From assembly GCA_963725645.1 (NCBI GenBank), contig CAVRZD010000002.1, positions 992,001-1,056,000 on the forward strand: a stretch of 64,000 nt of DNA, given 5' to 3'. How positions within the stretch are numbered: position 1 is the stretch's first letter; every line of letters begins with the position of its first letter. Of the stretch, positions 20,941 through 30,571 are shown piece by piece. The notes beneath the pieces were generated by a model. That model had not been told where the DNA came from. It searched no databases and worked only from the letters and a program-made list of their open reading frames with translations. Origin of the DNA: JALYZC01 sp963725645 (GTDB taxonomy: Bacteria > Actinomycetota > Thermoleophilia > Solirubrobacterales > Solirubrobacteraceae). A program made the translations under genes and the position numbers.

Positions 20941-21501
20941 ATGGTTCCGGTCGAGGCCCGCACCCGCATGAGCGCCGCGGAGCGCCGCGAGGAGATCCTC
21001 GAGACCGCCGTGTCCGACTTCGCGATCGGCGGGCTCCACGGGACGTCGACGGAGGCGATCGCCGCGCGGGCCGGCATCTCGCAGCCCTATCTGTTCCGCC
21101 TGTTCGGGACCAAGAAGGATCTGTTCCTCGCCTGCATCGGGCGCTGCTTCGACCGCACCGAGGGCGCGTTCCGCGCCGCCGCCGAGGCCGACGAGTCCGG
21201 CGCGCCGCTCGAGGCGATGGGGCAGGCATACGTCGAGCTGCTGGCCGACCGCGAGCTTCTCCTCTCCCAGATGCAGACGTACGCGGCGTGCGGAGACGAC
21301 GAGATCCGCGCCGTCGTCCGGCGCCGCTGGGGCGAGCTCTACCGCACAGTCGAGCGCCTGTCCGGCGCGCCCGCCGACGAGGTGCGCGCATTCTTCGCCA
21401 CGGGCATGCTGCTCAACGTCGCCGCGGCCATCGACCTGCCGGAGATCGCGGGCCCCAAGGGCGCGGCCTGGGCCCGCCGCGCGCTCCACGGGGAGCAGTG
21501 A
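20941..21501 (+). CDS. TetR-family regulator of the MmpL-like transporter operon
   Basis: 186 residues. HTH: RREEILETAVSDFAIGGLHGTSTEAIAARAGISQPYLFRLFGTKKDLFLACI. The C-terminal part (AYVELLADRELLLSQMQTYAA) resembles TetR regulators of efflux systems. It is the first gene after its dyad-bearing promoter and is coupled by GTGA to the transporter, so autorepression of the operon is likely. Confidence 0.9.
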   Translation: MVPVEARTRMSAAERREEILETAVSDFAIGGLHGTSTEAIAARAGISQPYLFRLFGTKKDLFLACIGRCFDRTEGAFRAAAEADESGAPLEAMGQAYVELLADRELLLSQMQTYAACGDDEIRAVVRRRWGELYRTVERLSGAPADEVRAFFATGMLLNVAAAIDLPEIAGPKGAAWARRALHGEQ

Positions 21502-23654
21502 CCGTGCTCGCGTCGATCGCGCGTCTCGTCAGCGCCCGGCCCAAGCGGGTCCTGCTCGCAACACTGCTGTTCGCGGTGTTCGCCGGCGTCGTCGGAGGGT
21601 CCGTGGCCGGCGGGTTGAAGGCCGGCTCCGACAACTTCGAGGACCCCGCGTCTGAGAGCGTCGCGGCACGCCACACGCTCGAGCGCGCCGCGGGCATGAG
21701 CTCCGAGCCCGACGCGCTCGCGCTCGTGCGACCGGGCGCGCTCGTGCGCAGCGGGGCGGGCGAGGCCGCGGTCCGCCGGACGGCGGCGCGGCTCGGTGCC
21801 GACCCGGGCGTCGCCCGCGTCGCCTCGTTCCTGAGCACCCGCGACCCCGCCCTGATCTCGCGCGACGGCCGCGCGACGTACCTGGCGGTCTACTTCCGCG
21901 GGAGCAGCGCGGATGCCAAGGACAACACGGCGAGGCGCCTCGACAAACGGGTCGGCCACCACGCCGGCGTCCAGCTCGGCGGGCCGCGGCTGGCGAGCCA
22001 CGAGGTGTCGGAGCAGGTCCAGTCCGACCTCGCGCGGGCCGAGCTGCTCGCGTTCCCGCTCCTCTTCCTGCTCTCCCTGTGGGTGTTCCGCGGCCTGATC
22101 GCGGCCGCTCTGCCGCCGCTGCTCGGCGGGCTGTCGATCGTGGGCACGCTGCTGGGACTTCAGCTGGCCTCCCAGTTCACCGACCTCTCCATCTTCGCGC
22201 TGAACCTCGTCACCGGGCTCGGCCTCGGGCTCGCGATCGACTACTCGCTCTTCATCGTGTCCCGCTACCGCGAGGAGATCGAGCGCGTCGGCCCCGGTGC
22301 CGAGGCGCTGCGCCGCACGATGGTGACGGCTGGGCGCACCGTCGCCTTCTCCTCCCTGACGGTGATCGCGGCGCTCGCGTCGCTGCTGGTGTTCCCGCAG
22401 CGGTTCCTGTACTCGATGGGTATCGGCGGCATGATCGTCGCGGCCGTGGCGGCGACGCTGGCGCTCGTCGCCCTGCCCGCACTGCTCGCGTTGCTGGGAA
22501 CGCGCGTGAACGCCCTCTCGCCGAAGCGCTGGCGCCGCGCGGCCGAGCGCGATGCGCGACTCGAGCACGAGGGGTTCTGGTACCGGCTCTCGCGCGGGGT
22601 GATGCGCCGCCCCGGCCGCGTGGCGATCGCCGCCGCCGCCGTGCTGATCGTGCTCGGGCTGCCGTTCCTGCGGGTCGCCTTCACGGGCTTCGACGCCGAC
22701 GTCCTGCCCAAGCACGCGACCGCGCGCCAGGTCTCCGATGCGCTGGACCGCGACTTCCCGCCGCACCGCGGCTCGCCGATCACGCTCGCCGTGGACGCCC
22801 CGCGCTCGGCCGCGTCACGGGTCGCGGCGCTGACGAACGACGTCCGGCGCCTGCCCGGCGTCGCCGCGGTCACCCCGCCGCGGCCGCTGGGCCGCGCGAC
22901 CTGGCAGGTGGACGTCATCTCCCGATCCGGCCCGCTGTCGTCGCGGAGCCAGCACCTGGTCGACGACGTCCGCGACCTGCGCACCCCGCTGCACGTGGCG
23001 GTGCAGGGGCAGACGGCGCGGTTCATCGACCAACAGGCCAGCCTCGGCCGGCACCTGCCGCTCGCCCTCGTCCTGCTCGCGACGACCACGCTGCTGGTCC
23101 TGTTCGCGATGACCGGCTCGGTCGTGCTGCCGGTGAAGGCGCTGCTGATGAACCTGCTGACCCTGAGCGCGGCGTTCGGGATCCTCGTATTCGTGTTCCA
23201 GGACGGCAGGCTGGAGGGCCTGCTCTCCTACTCGAGCCTCGGCGGGCTGGACTCGACCCAGCCGATCCTGCTGTTCGTGCTCGCGTTCGCGCTCTCGACG
23301 GACTACGCGGTGTTTCTCCTGACTCGGATCAAGGAGGCGCGCGACGGCGGCGCCGGCGAGCGCGAGTCCGTCGCCATCGGGCTGCAGCGGACGGGCCGTA
23401 TCGTGACCGCCGCGGCGCTCCTGTTCTGCGTCGCGATCGGCGCCTTCGCCACATCGGAGATCGTGTTCATCAAGGAGCTCGGGGTCGGCACGGCCCTGGC
23501 GGTGCTGATCGACGCGACGATCGTGCGCGCGCTGCTCGTGCCCTCCCTGATGGCGCTGCTCGGCCACTGGAACTGGTGGGCGCCGCGCCCGCTGCGCCGG
23601 CTGCACCAGCGCTTCGGGCTCGGCGAGACCCACGTCGGGAGCGCGGGCGCGTAG
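21498..23654 (+). CDS. MmpL-like RND-superfamily transporter
   Basis: 718 residues, two tandem halves. Each has one N-terminal helix, a large extracytoplasmic domain and a bundle of five or six helices. The first half carries NLVTGLGLGLAIDYSLFIVSRYREEIERVG, the second LFVLAFALSTDYAVFLLTRIKEARDGG: the GLGxxxDYslf/lvsRyrE motif of MmpL proteins with the proton-relay Asp-Tyr. Likely exports a lipid or hydrophobic compound. GTG start overlaps the TetR stop. Confidence 0.92.
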   Translation: MTVLASIARLVSARPKRVLLATLLFAVFAGVVGGSVAGGLKAGSDNFEDPASESVAARHTLERAAGMSSEPDALALVRPGALVRSGAGEAAVRRTAARLGADPGVARVASFLSTRDPALISRDGRATYLAVYFRGSSADAKDNTARRLDKRVGHHAGVQLGGPRLASHEVSEQVQSDLARAELLAFPLLFLLSLWVFRGLIAAALPPLLGGLSIVGTLLGLQLASQFTDLSIFALNLVTGLGLGLAIDYSLFIVSRYREEIERVGPGAEALRRTMVTAGRTVAFSSLTVIAALASLLVFPQRFLYSMGIGGMIVAAVAATLALVALPALLALLGTRVNALSPKRWRRAAERDARLEHEGFWYRLSRGVMRRPGRVAIAAAAVLIVLGLPFLRVAFTGFDADVLPKHATARQVSDALDRDFPPHRGSPITLAVDAPRSAASRVAALTNDVRRLPGVAAVTPPRPLGRATWQVDVISRSGPLSSRSQHLVDDVRDLRTPLHVAVQGQTARFIDQQASLGRHLPLALVLLATTTLLVLFAMTGSVVLPVKALLMNLLTLSAAFGILVFVFQDGRLEGLLSYSSLGGLDSTQPILLFVLAFALSTDYAVFLLTRIKEARDGGAGERESVAIGLQRTGRIVTAAALLFCVAIGAFATSEIVFIKELGVGTALAVLIDATIVRALLVPSLMALLGHWNWWAPRPLRRLHQRFGLGETHVGSAGA

Positions 23655-23666
23655 GCTGCGGTGGCG

Positions 23667-24062
23667 ATGAGCACGGCGGCGAGCGACTTCCGAGCGGCGA
23701 TCGAGCGGCGCGACCTCGACGGCATGGTCGCGACGTTGGCCGACGACGTGGTGCTCCACAGCCCGGTCTCGTTCAAGCCCTTCGAGGGCCGCGAGGCGGT
23801 GGCCCAGCTGTTCGAGATCCTGCTGCGGACCTTCGAGGACTTCCGCTACACCGACGAGCTCGCGGGCGAGGACGTCCACGCGCTGATCTTCCGCGCCCGC
23901 GTCGGCGACCGCGAGGTCGAGGGGCTCGATCTCGTCCGCCCGGGGCCGGACGGGCGGATCGTCGACTTCACCGTGATGGTGCGCCCGCTCACCGGCGTGG
24001 TCGCGCTGGCCGAGGCGGTCGGCCCGCAGCTCGCCGCCGCCCAGGACGCCCCGGCCTCGTGA
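23667..24062 (+). CDS. SnoaL-like NTF2-fold protein
   Basis: 131 residues: SDFRAAIERRDLDGMVATLADDVVLHSPVSFKPFEGREAVAQLFEILLRTFEDFRYTDEL is a typical SnoaL-like start. TAGGCT 9 nt before the ATG could act as a -10 inside the end of the transporter gene. Ends with a GTGA overlap with the next gene. Confidence 0.8.
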   Translation: MSTAASDFRAAIERRDLDGMVATLADDVVLHSPVSFKPFEGREAVAQLFEILLRTFEDFRYTDELAGEDVHALIFRARVGDREVEGLDLVRPGPDGRIVDFTVMVRPLTGVVALAEAVGPQLAAAQDAPAS

Positions 24063-24628
24063 CCACCGCCGTCGCGCCGCGCCTGCTCGACGAGCTGCTG
24101 CCGGCGTACGACGTCAGCGCCGTGTACTCGCGCGCGATCGCCGCGGGCGCCGACGACGTCTTCGCGGCGCTGCACACGTTCACGGCCGCCGACCTGCGCG
24201 TCACCGGCGTGCTGATGGCGCTGCGCGGCCTGGTGGGCGGCCGCCGCCGGACGGCCGACCGCGAGCGACCACTGCTCGACGCAATGCGCGGGCGGGACTT
24301 CGCCGTGCTGGGCGAGCGCGCGGGCGAGGAGCTCGTGCTCGGGCTCATCTCGAAGCCCTGGCGCCTCGCCCCGGTCACCCGCCCGATCGCGGACGCGGCC
24401 GACTTCGAGGCGTTCACCGAGCCGGGCTGGGTGCGGGCGGCGATGAACCTGCGGATCGAGCCCGAGGACGGCGGCAGCCGGCTGGTCACCGAGACGCGCG
24501 TACAGGCGACCGACGCCGGCGCCCGTCGGCGCTTCGCCTGCTACTGGCGCCTGATCGCGCTCGGCAGCGGCGTCATCCGGCGCGACATGCTGGCGGCGAT
24601 CGCGCGCCGCGCGGAGACGAGCGTCTGA
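24059..24628 (+). CDS. SRPBCC-like conserved protein, 189 aa
   Basis: GTG start in the preceding stop. The sequence (LLPAYDVSAVYSRAIAAGADDVFAALHTFTAADLRV, later MNLRIEPEDGGSRLVTETRVQATDAGARRRFACYWRLI) resembles a START/SRPBCC ligand-binding fold of the type found as conserved actinobacterial unknowns. Exact function unknown. It is translationally adjacent to folK. Confidence 0.6.
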   Translation: MTTAVAPRLLDELLPAYDVSAVYSRAIAAGADDVFAALHTFTAADLRVTGVLMALRGLVGGRRRTADRERPLLDAMRGRDFAVLGERAGEELVLGLISKPWRLAPVTRPIADAADFEAFTEPGWVRAAMNLRIEPEDGGSRLVTETRVQATDAGARRRFACYWRLIALGSGVIRRDMLAAIARRAETSV

Positions 24629-25122
24629 CCACCGGGTACCTCGGCCTCGGCTCCAACGTCGGCGACCGCCGCGCGGCGCTGGAGGCAGCCGTCGCCGCGC
24701 TGCCGCGCCACGGCGTCGAGGTGCTGGCGTCCTCCTCGCTGTACGAGACCGAGCCCGTCGGGGAGGTGCTCGACCAGCGCGATTTCCTCAACGCGTGCGT
24801 GCGCGTGCGCACGGCACTCGGGCCCGAGGCGCTGCTGGACGCGTGCAAGGCGGTCGAGCGGGAGCTGGGCCGCGAGCCCGGTGGCGTGCGTCACGGCCCC
24901 CGCCCGATCGACGTCGACCTGCTCCTGCTCGGCGACACCGAGCACCGCTCGGAGCGCCTGGTGCTCCCGCACCCCGAGGTGACGAGCCGGCGCTTCGTGC
25001 TCGTGCCGCTGCTCGAGCTGGAGCCCGAGCTCGCCCTGCCGGACGGCGCTGCACTCGGCGACGCGCTCGCGGCGCTCGGCCCCGGGCAGGCCGTGCGCCT
25101 CGCCGGGCCGCCACTGCTCTGA
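24625..25122 (+). CDS. folK: hydroxymethyl-dihydropteridine pyrophosphokinase
   Basis: Activates hydroxymethyl-dihydropterin for folP. Conserved blocks: YLGLGSNVGDRRAALEAAVAALP, SSLYETEPVG, DFLNACVRVRT, and GPRPIDVDLLLLG with the metal-binding Asp pair, then LVLPHPEVTSRRFVLVPLLEL. About 165 residues. The conserved region begins only four codons after the previous stop, with no ATG/GTG/TTG in frame there; CTG at 24625 (overlapping the TGA) is the best candidate start, unless a base is in error. Separated from folP-folB by the transporter block. Confidence 0.9.
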   Translation: MTTGYLGLGSNVGDRRAALEAAVAALPRHGVEVLASSSLYETEPVGEVLDQRDFLNACVRVRTALGPEALLDACKAVERELGREPGGVRHGPRPIDVDLLLLGDTEHRSERLVLPHPEVTSRRFVLVPLLELEPELALPDGAALGDALAALGPGQAVRLAGPPLL

Positions 25123-25138
25123 TATCAAGCTGGTCGCC

Positions 25139-25807
25139 GTGGCGCAGTCCCGAGATGAGGAGATCCGCGAGCAGCTTCGGGGCCTGAGGGTCTTCGACGC
25201 CGAGCGCACCGCCTTCGATCCCGAGGCGGTGCCCGACCACCCCGCCGAGCTCTTCCGGCAATGGCTGATCGAGGCCATCGACGTCGGGGTTCAAGCGCCC
25301 CATGCGATGACGCTCGGGACCGTCGACGAGGACGGCCGACCGACCACGCGGGTGCTCCTCCTCAAGGGCCTGGACGACGGCCGTTGGCAGTTCGCGTCGA
25401 GCCGCACCAGTCGCAAGGGGAGGGAGATCGCCGCGACGCCATGGGGTGCCGCGACCTTCTACTGGCGCGAGCAGAGCCGGCAGGTCCGACTGCGCGGCCG
25501 CATCCTCGACGGCGGAGCCGAGGCGGCGGCGCGCGATTTCCTCGCGCGGCCTGTGGACGCGCGCGTCGAGGCGTTCGCCGGCCGTCAGAGCGAGATCCTC
25601 GATGATCCGAGCGACCTCGTGGCCGCCGCGGACGCGGCGCGCCGGCAGGTCGAGACCGATCCCGAGCTGGTCCCGGAACACTGGGCGCTCTACCACCTCG
25701 TACCGGACGAGGTCGAGTTCTGGCAGGGCGACCCGGCCCGCCGCCACGTGCGCCTGCGCTATCGGTTCGCGGGCGACGTTTGGACTCGCGAGGCCCTCTG
25801 GCCGTAG
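25139..25807 (+). CDS. pdxH: pyridoxine/pyridoxamine 5'-phosphate oxidase
   Basis: FMN enzyme making pyridoxal 5'-phosphate. 222 residues: APHAMTLGTVDEDGRPTTRVLLLKGLDDGRWQFASSRTSRKGREI, WGAATFYWREQSRQVRLRGRI are the FMN-binding split-barrel segments. The C-terminal VPDEVEFWQGDPARRHVRLRYR is the PNPOx dimerisation/substrate region (usual form FWQG...RLHDR; here HVRLRYR). GTG start. A phenazine PhzG-like oxidase is the alternative. Confidence 0.88.
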   Translation: MAQSRDEEIREQLRGLRVFDAERTAFDPEAVPDHPAELFRQWLIEAIDVGVQAPHAMTLGTVDEDGRPTTRVLLLKGLDDGRWQFASSRTSRKGREIAATPWGAATFYWREQSRQVRLRGRILDGGAEAAARDFLARPVDARVEAFAGRQSEILDDPSDLVAAADAARRQVETDPELVPEHWALYHLVPDEVEFWQGDPARRHVRLRYRFAGDVWTREALWP

Positions 25808-25859
25808 GCCGGCCGAGCGCGGCCGGGACGATGCGACGCTGCTCGACGACGTCGGGCGT

Positions 25860-26612
25860 CTATGAGGCGGAGGCGGCTGCGGCGGCCGGGGTCGGCTCGG
25901 GCAGCACGCCCGCCGGGATGTCCCCGTCCCACTGGGGGAACAGCCGCAGCGCCAGCTCGGCGCACGGGCGGCCCTCGATCAGCGCGCGGGCGTCGCCGAC
26001 GACCATCATCAGCCGGATCGTCGGCGCGATCTGGAGGTCGGCGGCGTTGGGCTCCTCGCCGCCCATCACGCCGTCCGCGATGTAGCCGTCGACGCGGTCG
26101 AGGTGACCGGGCAGCGCGGCGAGGTCCTCGCGCACCGCGTCCTCCGACACGTCGTTGAGCCGCCACTCGGCGCGCGCGATCATCGGTGCGCTCAGGCGGG
26201 CCATGAAGTCCGGCACCGGCAGCTTCGAGTGCTCACCGAGCGACACGATCGACGCGGGCCGCCGGCGGACCGCCAGCCACACCAGGCGGCGGGCCATCGG
26301 CTGGAGGATCTCCTCGCCCCAGCGCTCCGCCTCCTCGACCTTCCCCCGCAGCTCGGGGTCGGCCGGCAGCAGCGGCGGGTCCGGCACCAGCACGTCGAGC
26401 CGGCGCAGGATCGCGCGCGAGCCGACGACCTTCTCGCCGTTCTCGAACTTGATTCCCGGCACCGTGCGCTGGCCGAACCGCGCGCGCTGGAGCGCCGCGT
26501 GCATCGGCGGCAACAGCTCGACGACCTTGTAGGGGATGCCCTTGAGCTCGAGCGCGCGCGCGACGGTCGCGCACGGATGGGATCCATGGACCACGTACAG
26601 CTTCGCGGGCAC
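25860..26612 (-). CDS. glutathione S-transferase-like protein
   Basis: 250 residues. A thioredoxin-fold N-terminus (AKLYVVHGSHPCATVARALELKGIPYKVVELLP, then TVPGIKFENGEKVVGSRAILRRLD) matches GST_N with the cis-Pro and the ESxAI-like motif. The C-terminal half is helical as in GST_C. The SHPCATV segment holds a Cys at the redox position. GTG start, with TATGCT 6 nt upstream. Glutathione is generally absent from actinobacteria, so the thiol partner is open. Confidence 0.75.
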   Translation of the reverse strand: MPAKLYVVHGSHPCATVARALELKGIPYKVVELLPPMHAALQRARFGQRTVPGIKFENGEKVVGSRAILRRLDVLVPDPPLLPADPELRGKVEEAERWGEEILQPMARRLVWLAVRRRPASIVSLGEHSKLPVPDFMARLSAPMIARAEWRLNDVSEDAVREDLAALPGHLDRVDGYIADGVMGGEEPNAADLQIAPTIRLMMVVGDARALIEGRPCAELALRLFPQWDGDIPAGVLPEPTPAAAAASAS

Positions 26613-26634
26613 GGGTCGAGCATAATCGCTTCCC
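26613..26634. promoter_or_regulatory. 22-bp divergent promoter region
   Basis: Only 22 bp separate the two GTG start codons. On the minus strand TATGCT (plus-strand AGCATA, 26619-26624) is 6 nt before the GST start. On the plus strand ATAAT at 26622-26626 lies close before coaX. Both transcripts would be leaderless and their promoters must overlap the opposite genes. Confidence 0.45.
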
Positions 26635-27402
26635 GTGCTGCTCGCTGTGGACATCGGCAACACCCAGACCCATATCGGCGCCTTCCGCGGCGAGGAGCTG
26701 GTCGAGCACTGGCGCTTCGCCACGGTGCGGGAGTCGACCGCCGACGAGCTCGGCGCGAAGTTGCGCAACCTGCTGGCCCTGCGCGGCCTTGCCTTCGACG
26801 ACCTCGATGCGTCGGTCGCGTCGTCGACCGTCCCCGAGCTCGGGCCCGAGTGGATGACCACGGCGACGCGCTACCTGGGCCACGAGATGCTGCTCGTGGG
26901 CCCGGGGGTGAAGACCGGGATGCCGATCCGCATGGAGAACCCGCGCGAGCTGGGCCCCGACCGCCTTGTCAACGCGGTCGCCGCCTACGAGCGCGTGCAG
27001 GGCGCCTGCATCGTCGTGGACTTCGGCACGGCCAACACCTTCGACGTGGTGTCGTCGGCGGGCGAGTACCTCGGCGGCATCATCGCGCTCGGGGTCGAGA
27101 TCTCGCTCGAGGCGCTGTTCGAGCGCGCCGCGCGCCTGCCCAAGGTGGACCTCGAGGAGCCGCGCGCCCTGATCGGCAAGTCGACCGTCGAGGCGGTGCG
27201 CTCGGGCGTGGTCTACGGCGTCGCGGCGCAGGTCGACGGCATCGTGCGGCGCGTGCGGGCGGAGCTGGGGGAGGAGGCCGAGGCGATCGCGACCGGCGGC
27301 CTCGCCGGCCACATCGTCCCGCACACGGAGACGATCGACGAGGTCGACGATCTCCTCACGCTGACCGGGCTGCGCCTGATCCACGGGCGCAACGGGAGCT
27401 AG
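26635..27402 (+). CDS. coaX: type III pantothenate kinase
   Basis: First step of coenzyme A synthesis. 255 residues: LLAVDIGNTQTHIGAF (phosphate-binding loop), WRFATVRESTADELG, VDFGTANTFDVVSSAGEYLGGIIALGVEISLEALFERAARLPKV and KSTVEAVRSGVVYG, ending ATGGLAGHI. These are the DxGNT and VDFGTAxT motifs of CoaX; the enzyme needs a monovalent cation such as K+. A 3-bp gap precedes dusB. Confidence 0.95.
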   Translation: MLLAVDIGNTQTHIGAFRGEELVEHWRFATVRESTADELGAKLRNLLALRGLAFDDLDASVASSTVPELGPEWMTTATRYLGHEMLLVGPGVKTGMPIRMENPRELGPDRLVNAVAAYERVQGACIVVDFGTANTFDVVSSAGEYLGGIIALGVEISLEALFERAARLPKVDLEEPRALIGKSTVEAVRSGVVYGVAAQVDGIVRRVRAELGEEAEAIATGGLAGHIVPHTETIDEVDDLLTLTGLRLIHGRNGS

Positions 27403-27405
27403 CCC

Positions 27406-28401
27406 GTGCGCGGCCTGACCGACACCTGGGAGCTCGGGGGCGTCACCATCCCCAACCGAGTGCTGCTCGCGCCGCTGGCGGGGATCGGCAACTGGTTCGT
27501 GCGCCTGCAGGCCAAGCGCTACGGCGCCGGGATGGCGTTCTCGGAAATGGTGTCGAGCTTCGCGATCCACCACCGCAACGAGCGCACCTGTCGCGAGATG
27601 CTCACGATCCACCCCGACGAGCGCGCCAGCGGGCCGGTGGCGATGCAGCTCTTCGGCCACGACCCCGAGATCATGCGCTCGGCCGCGGGGCGCGTCGCCG
27701 ACAACGGCGCCGACCTGATCGACCTCAACATGGGCTGCCCGGTCCCGAAGGTGTGCAAGACCGGCGCGGGAGCGGCCCTGCTCGACGATCCCGACCGCGC
27801 GGTCGCACTGGCGCGGGCTGCCCGCGAGGGGAGCGGGCTGCCCGTGACGGTGAAGCTCCGGCCCGGACGCGAGCCCGGCGACCGCGACGGGGTCGAGCTG
27901 GCGAAGCGGCTCGTGGATGAGGTCGGCGTGGCCGGGCTGACGTTCCATCCCCGGCACGCAAACCAGCAGCACAAGGGTCGTCCCGACTACGACCTCGCCC
28001 GGGAACTCGTGCGAGAGCTGGCGCCGACGCCCGTGATCGTGTCCGGCGGTCTGCGCGAGGCGGACGGGACCCGAGAGGCCTTCGAGCACACCGGGGCCGC
28101 GGCCGTCATGCTCGCGCGCGGCTCGCTGGGGAACCCGTGGCTGTTCGAGCGCCTGCTGGGCGATCGCGCCGACGATCCCACGCCGCACGAGGTCCTCGAC
28201 GAGCTGGACTGGGTGATCGACCGCGCAGCCGAGCACTTCGGCCCCGAGCGCGCCGCCCGCTACCTACGCAAGTTCTACCCCTGGTATCTCGACCGCATCG
28301 ACGCCCCGCGCGTGGCCTACGACGCCCTCCAGCGAAGCGACGGGCTCGACGACGCCCGCGCGCTTCTCGCCGGTCTGCGCCGGGCACCGGCGGCCGTCTG
28401 A
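27406..28401 (+). CDS. dusB: tRNA-dihydrouridine synthase
   Basis: FMN-dependent reduction of uridines in tRNA. 331 residues, TIM-barrel N-domain: NRVLLAPLAGIGNWFVRLQAKRYGAGMAFSEMVSS, PVAMQLFGHDP, the signature LIDLNMGCPVPKVCKTGAGAALL with the catalytic Cys, KLRPG, HPRHANQQHKG and VIVSGGLREADG. The C-terminal helical domain holds LRKFYPWYLD. GTG start. Assigned as DusB by the NMGCP motif and gene order. Confidence 0.93.
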   Translation: MRGLTDTWELGGVTIPNRVLLAPLAGIGNWFVRLQAKRYGAGMAFSEMVSSFAIHHRNERTCREMLTIHPDERASGPVAMQLFGHDPEIMRSAAGRVADNGADLIDLNMGCPVPKVCKTGAGAALLDDPDRAVALARAAREGSGLPVTVKLRPGREPGDRDGVELAKRLVDEVGVAGLTFHPRHANQQHKGRPDYDLARELVRELAPTPVIVSGGLREADGTREAFEHTGAAAVMLARGSLGNPWLFERLLGDRADDPTPHEVLDELDWVIDRAAEHFGPERAARYLRKFYPWYLDRIDAPRVAYDALQRSDGLDDARALLAGLRRAPAAV

Positions 28402-28455
28402 AAACCCGGCAGGAAGCCGCCGCCCGGCGCCGAATGGGAGCGATCGCGCCGCCGC

Positions 28456-28516
28456 TATACTTGCGCGCCCCAACAACGTCCTGCCCGACCGCGATCCCGC
28501 CTTCCGGCGGGTTTTT
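28456..28516 (+). terminator. candidate attenuator before greA: -10 element and intrinsic terminator
   Basis: TATACT (28456-28461) is the best -10 in the dusB-greA gap. About 35 bp later CCCGCC-TTCC-GGCGGG followed by TTTTT (28496-28516) forms a compact intrinsic terminator. Because it lies after the promoter and before greA, it can end dusB read-through and may also attenuate greA. A purine-rich ribosome site GGGGAGGAGA follows near 28530. Confidence 0.6.
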
Positions 28517-28555
28517 CTAGCGGTGAGGTGGGGAGGAGACAGGCAGGAAGGTCGC

Positions 28556-29038
28556 ATGCCGAAGGACATCATTCTCACCCCCGAAGGCCTCGACAAGCTC
28601 AAGGGCGAACTCGAGTTCCTGCAGACGGAGAAGCGCCGCGAGGTCGCCGAGCGCATCAAGGAAGCGCGCGAGTTCGGCGACATCTCGGAGAACTCCGAGT
28701 ACGACGACGCCAAGAACGAGCAGGCGATGCTCGAGGCCAAGATCGCGCAGCTCACGGACCGGCTGCGCTCGGCCTCGGTGGTCGACTCCAAGGAGCTCGG
28801 CACCGACCAGGTGCGCGTCGGCTCGATCGTCCACGTCAAGGACGAGAAGACGGGCAAGTCGGTCAAGTACTCGATCGTCGGCTCGGCCGAGGCCAGGCCG
28901 ATGGAGAACAAGCTCTCCAACGAGTCCCCGGTCGGCAAGGCGCTGATCGGGCACAAGCGCAACGAGATCGTCGAGGTCCCCGTGCCTCGCGGCCCCAAGC
29001 GCAAGCTCAAGATCACCAAGATCGAGATCGGGCTCTAG
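28556..29038 (+). CDS. greA: transcription elongation factor GreA
   Basis: 160 residues. N-terminal coiled coil with the acidic tip: LTPEGLDKLKGELEFLQTEKRREVAERIKEAREFGDISENSEYDDAKNEQAMLEAKI, where Asp and Glu of GDISENSEY act in RNA polymerase to stimulate transcript cleavage. The C-terminal FKBP-like domain has VRVGSIVHV, YSIVGSAEA and SNESPVGKALIGHKRNEIVEVPVP. ATG at 28556 begins the conserved MPKDIILT. Confidence 0.96.
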   Translation: MPKDIILTPEGLDKLKGELEFLQTEKRREVAERIKEAREFGDISENSEYDDAKNEQAMLEAKIAQLTDRLRSASVVDSKELGTDQVRVGSIVHVKDEKTGKSVKYSIVGSAEARPMENKLSNESPVGKALIGHKRNEIVEVPVPRGPKRKLKITKIEIGL

Positions 29039-29089
29039 CAGTGGCCCCAGCCGCGGGCTAGCCTCGCCAGGGGGTAGCCTGGCCGCGCG

Positions 29090-30567
<1,478 letters not shown>

Positions 30568-30571
<4 letters not shown>

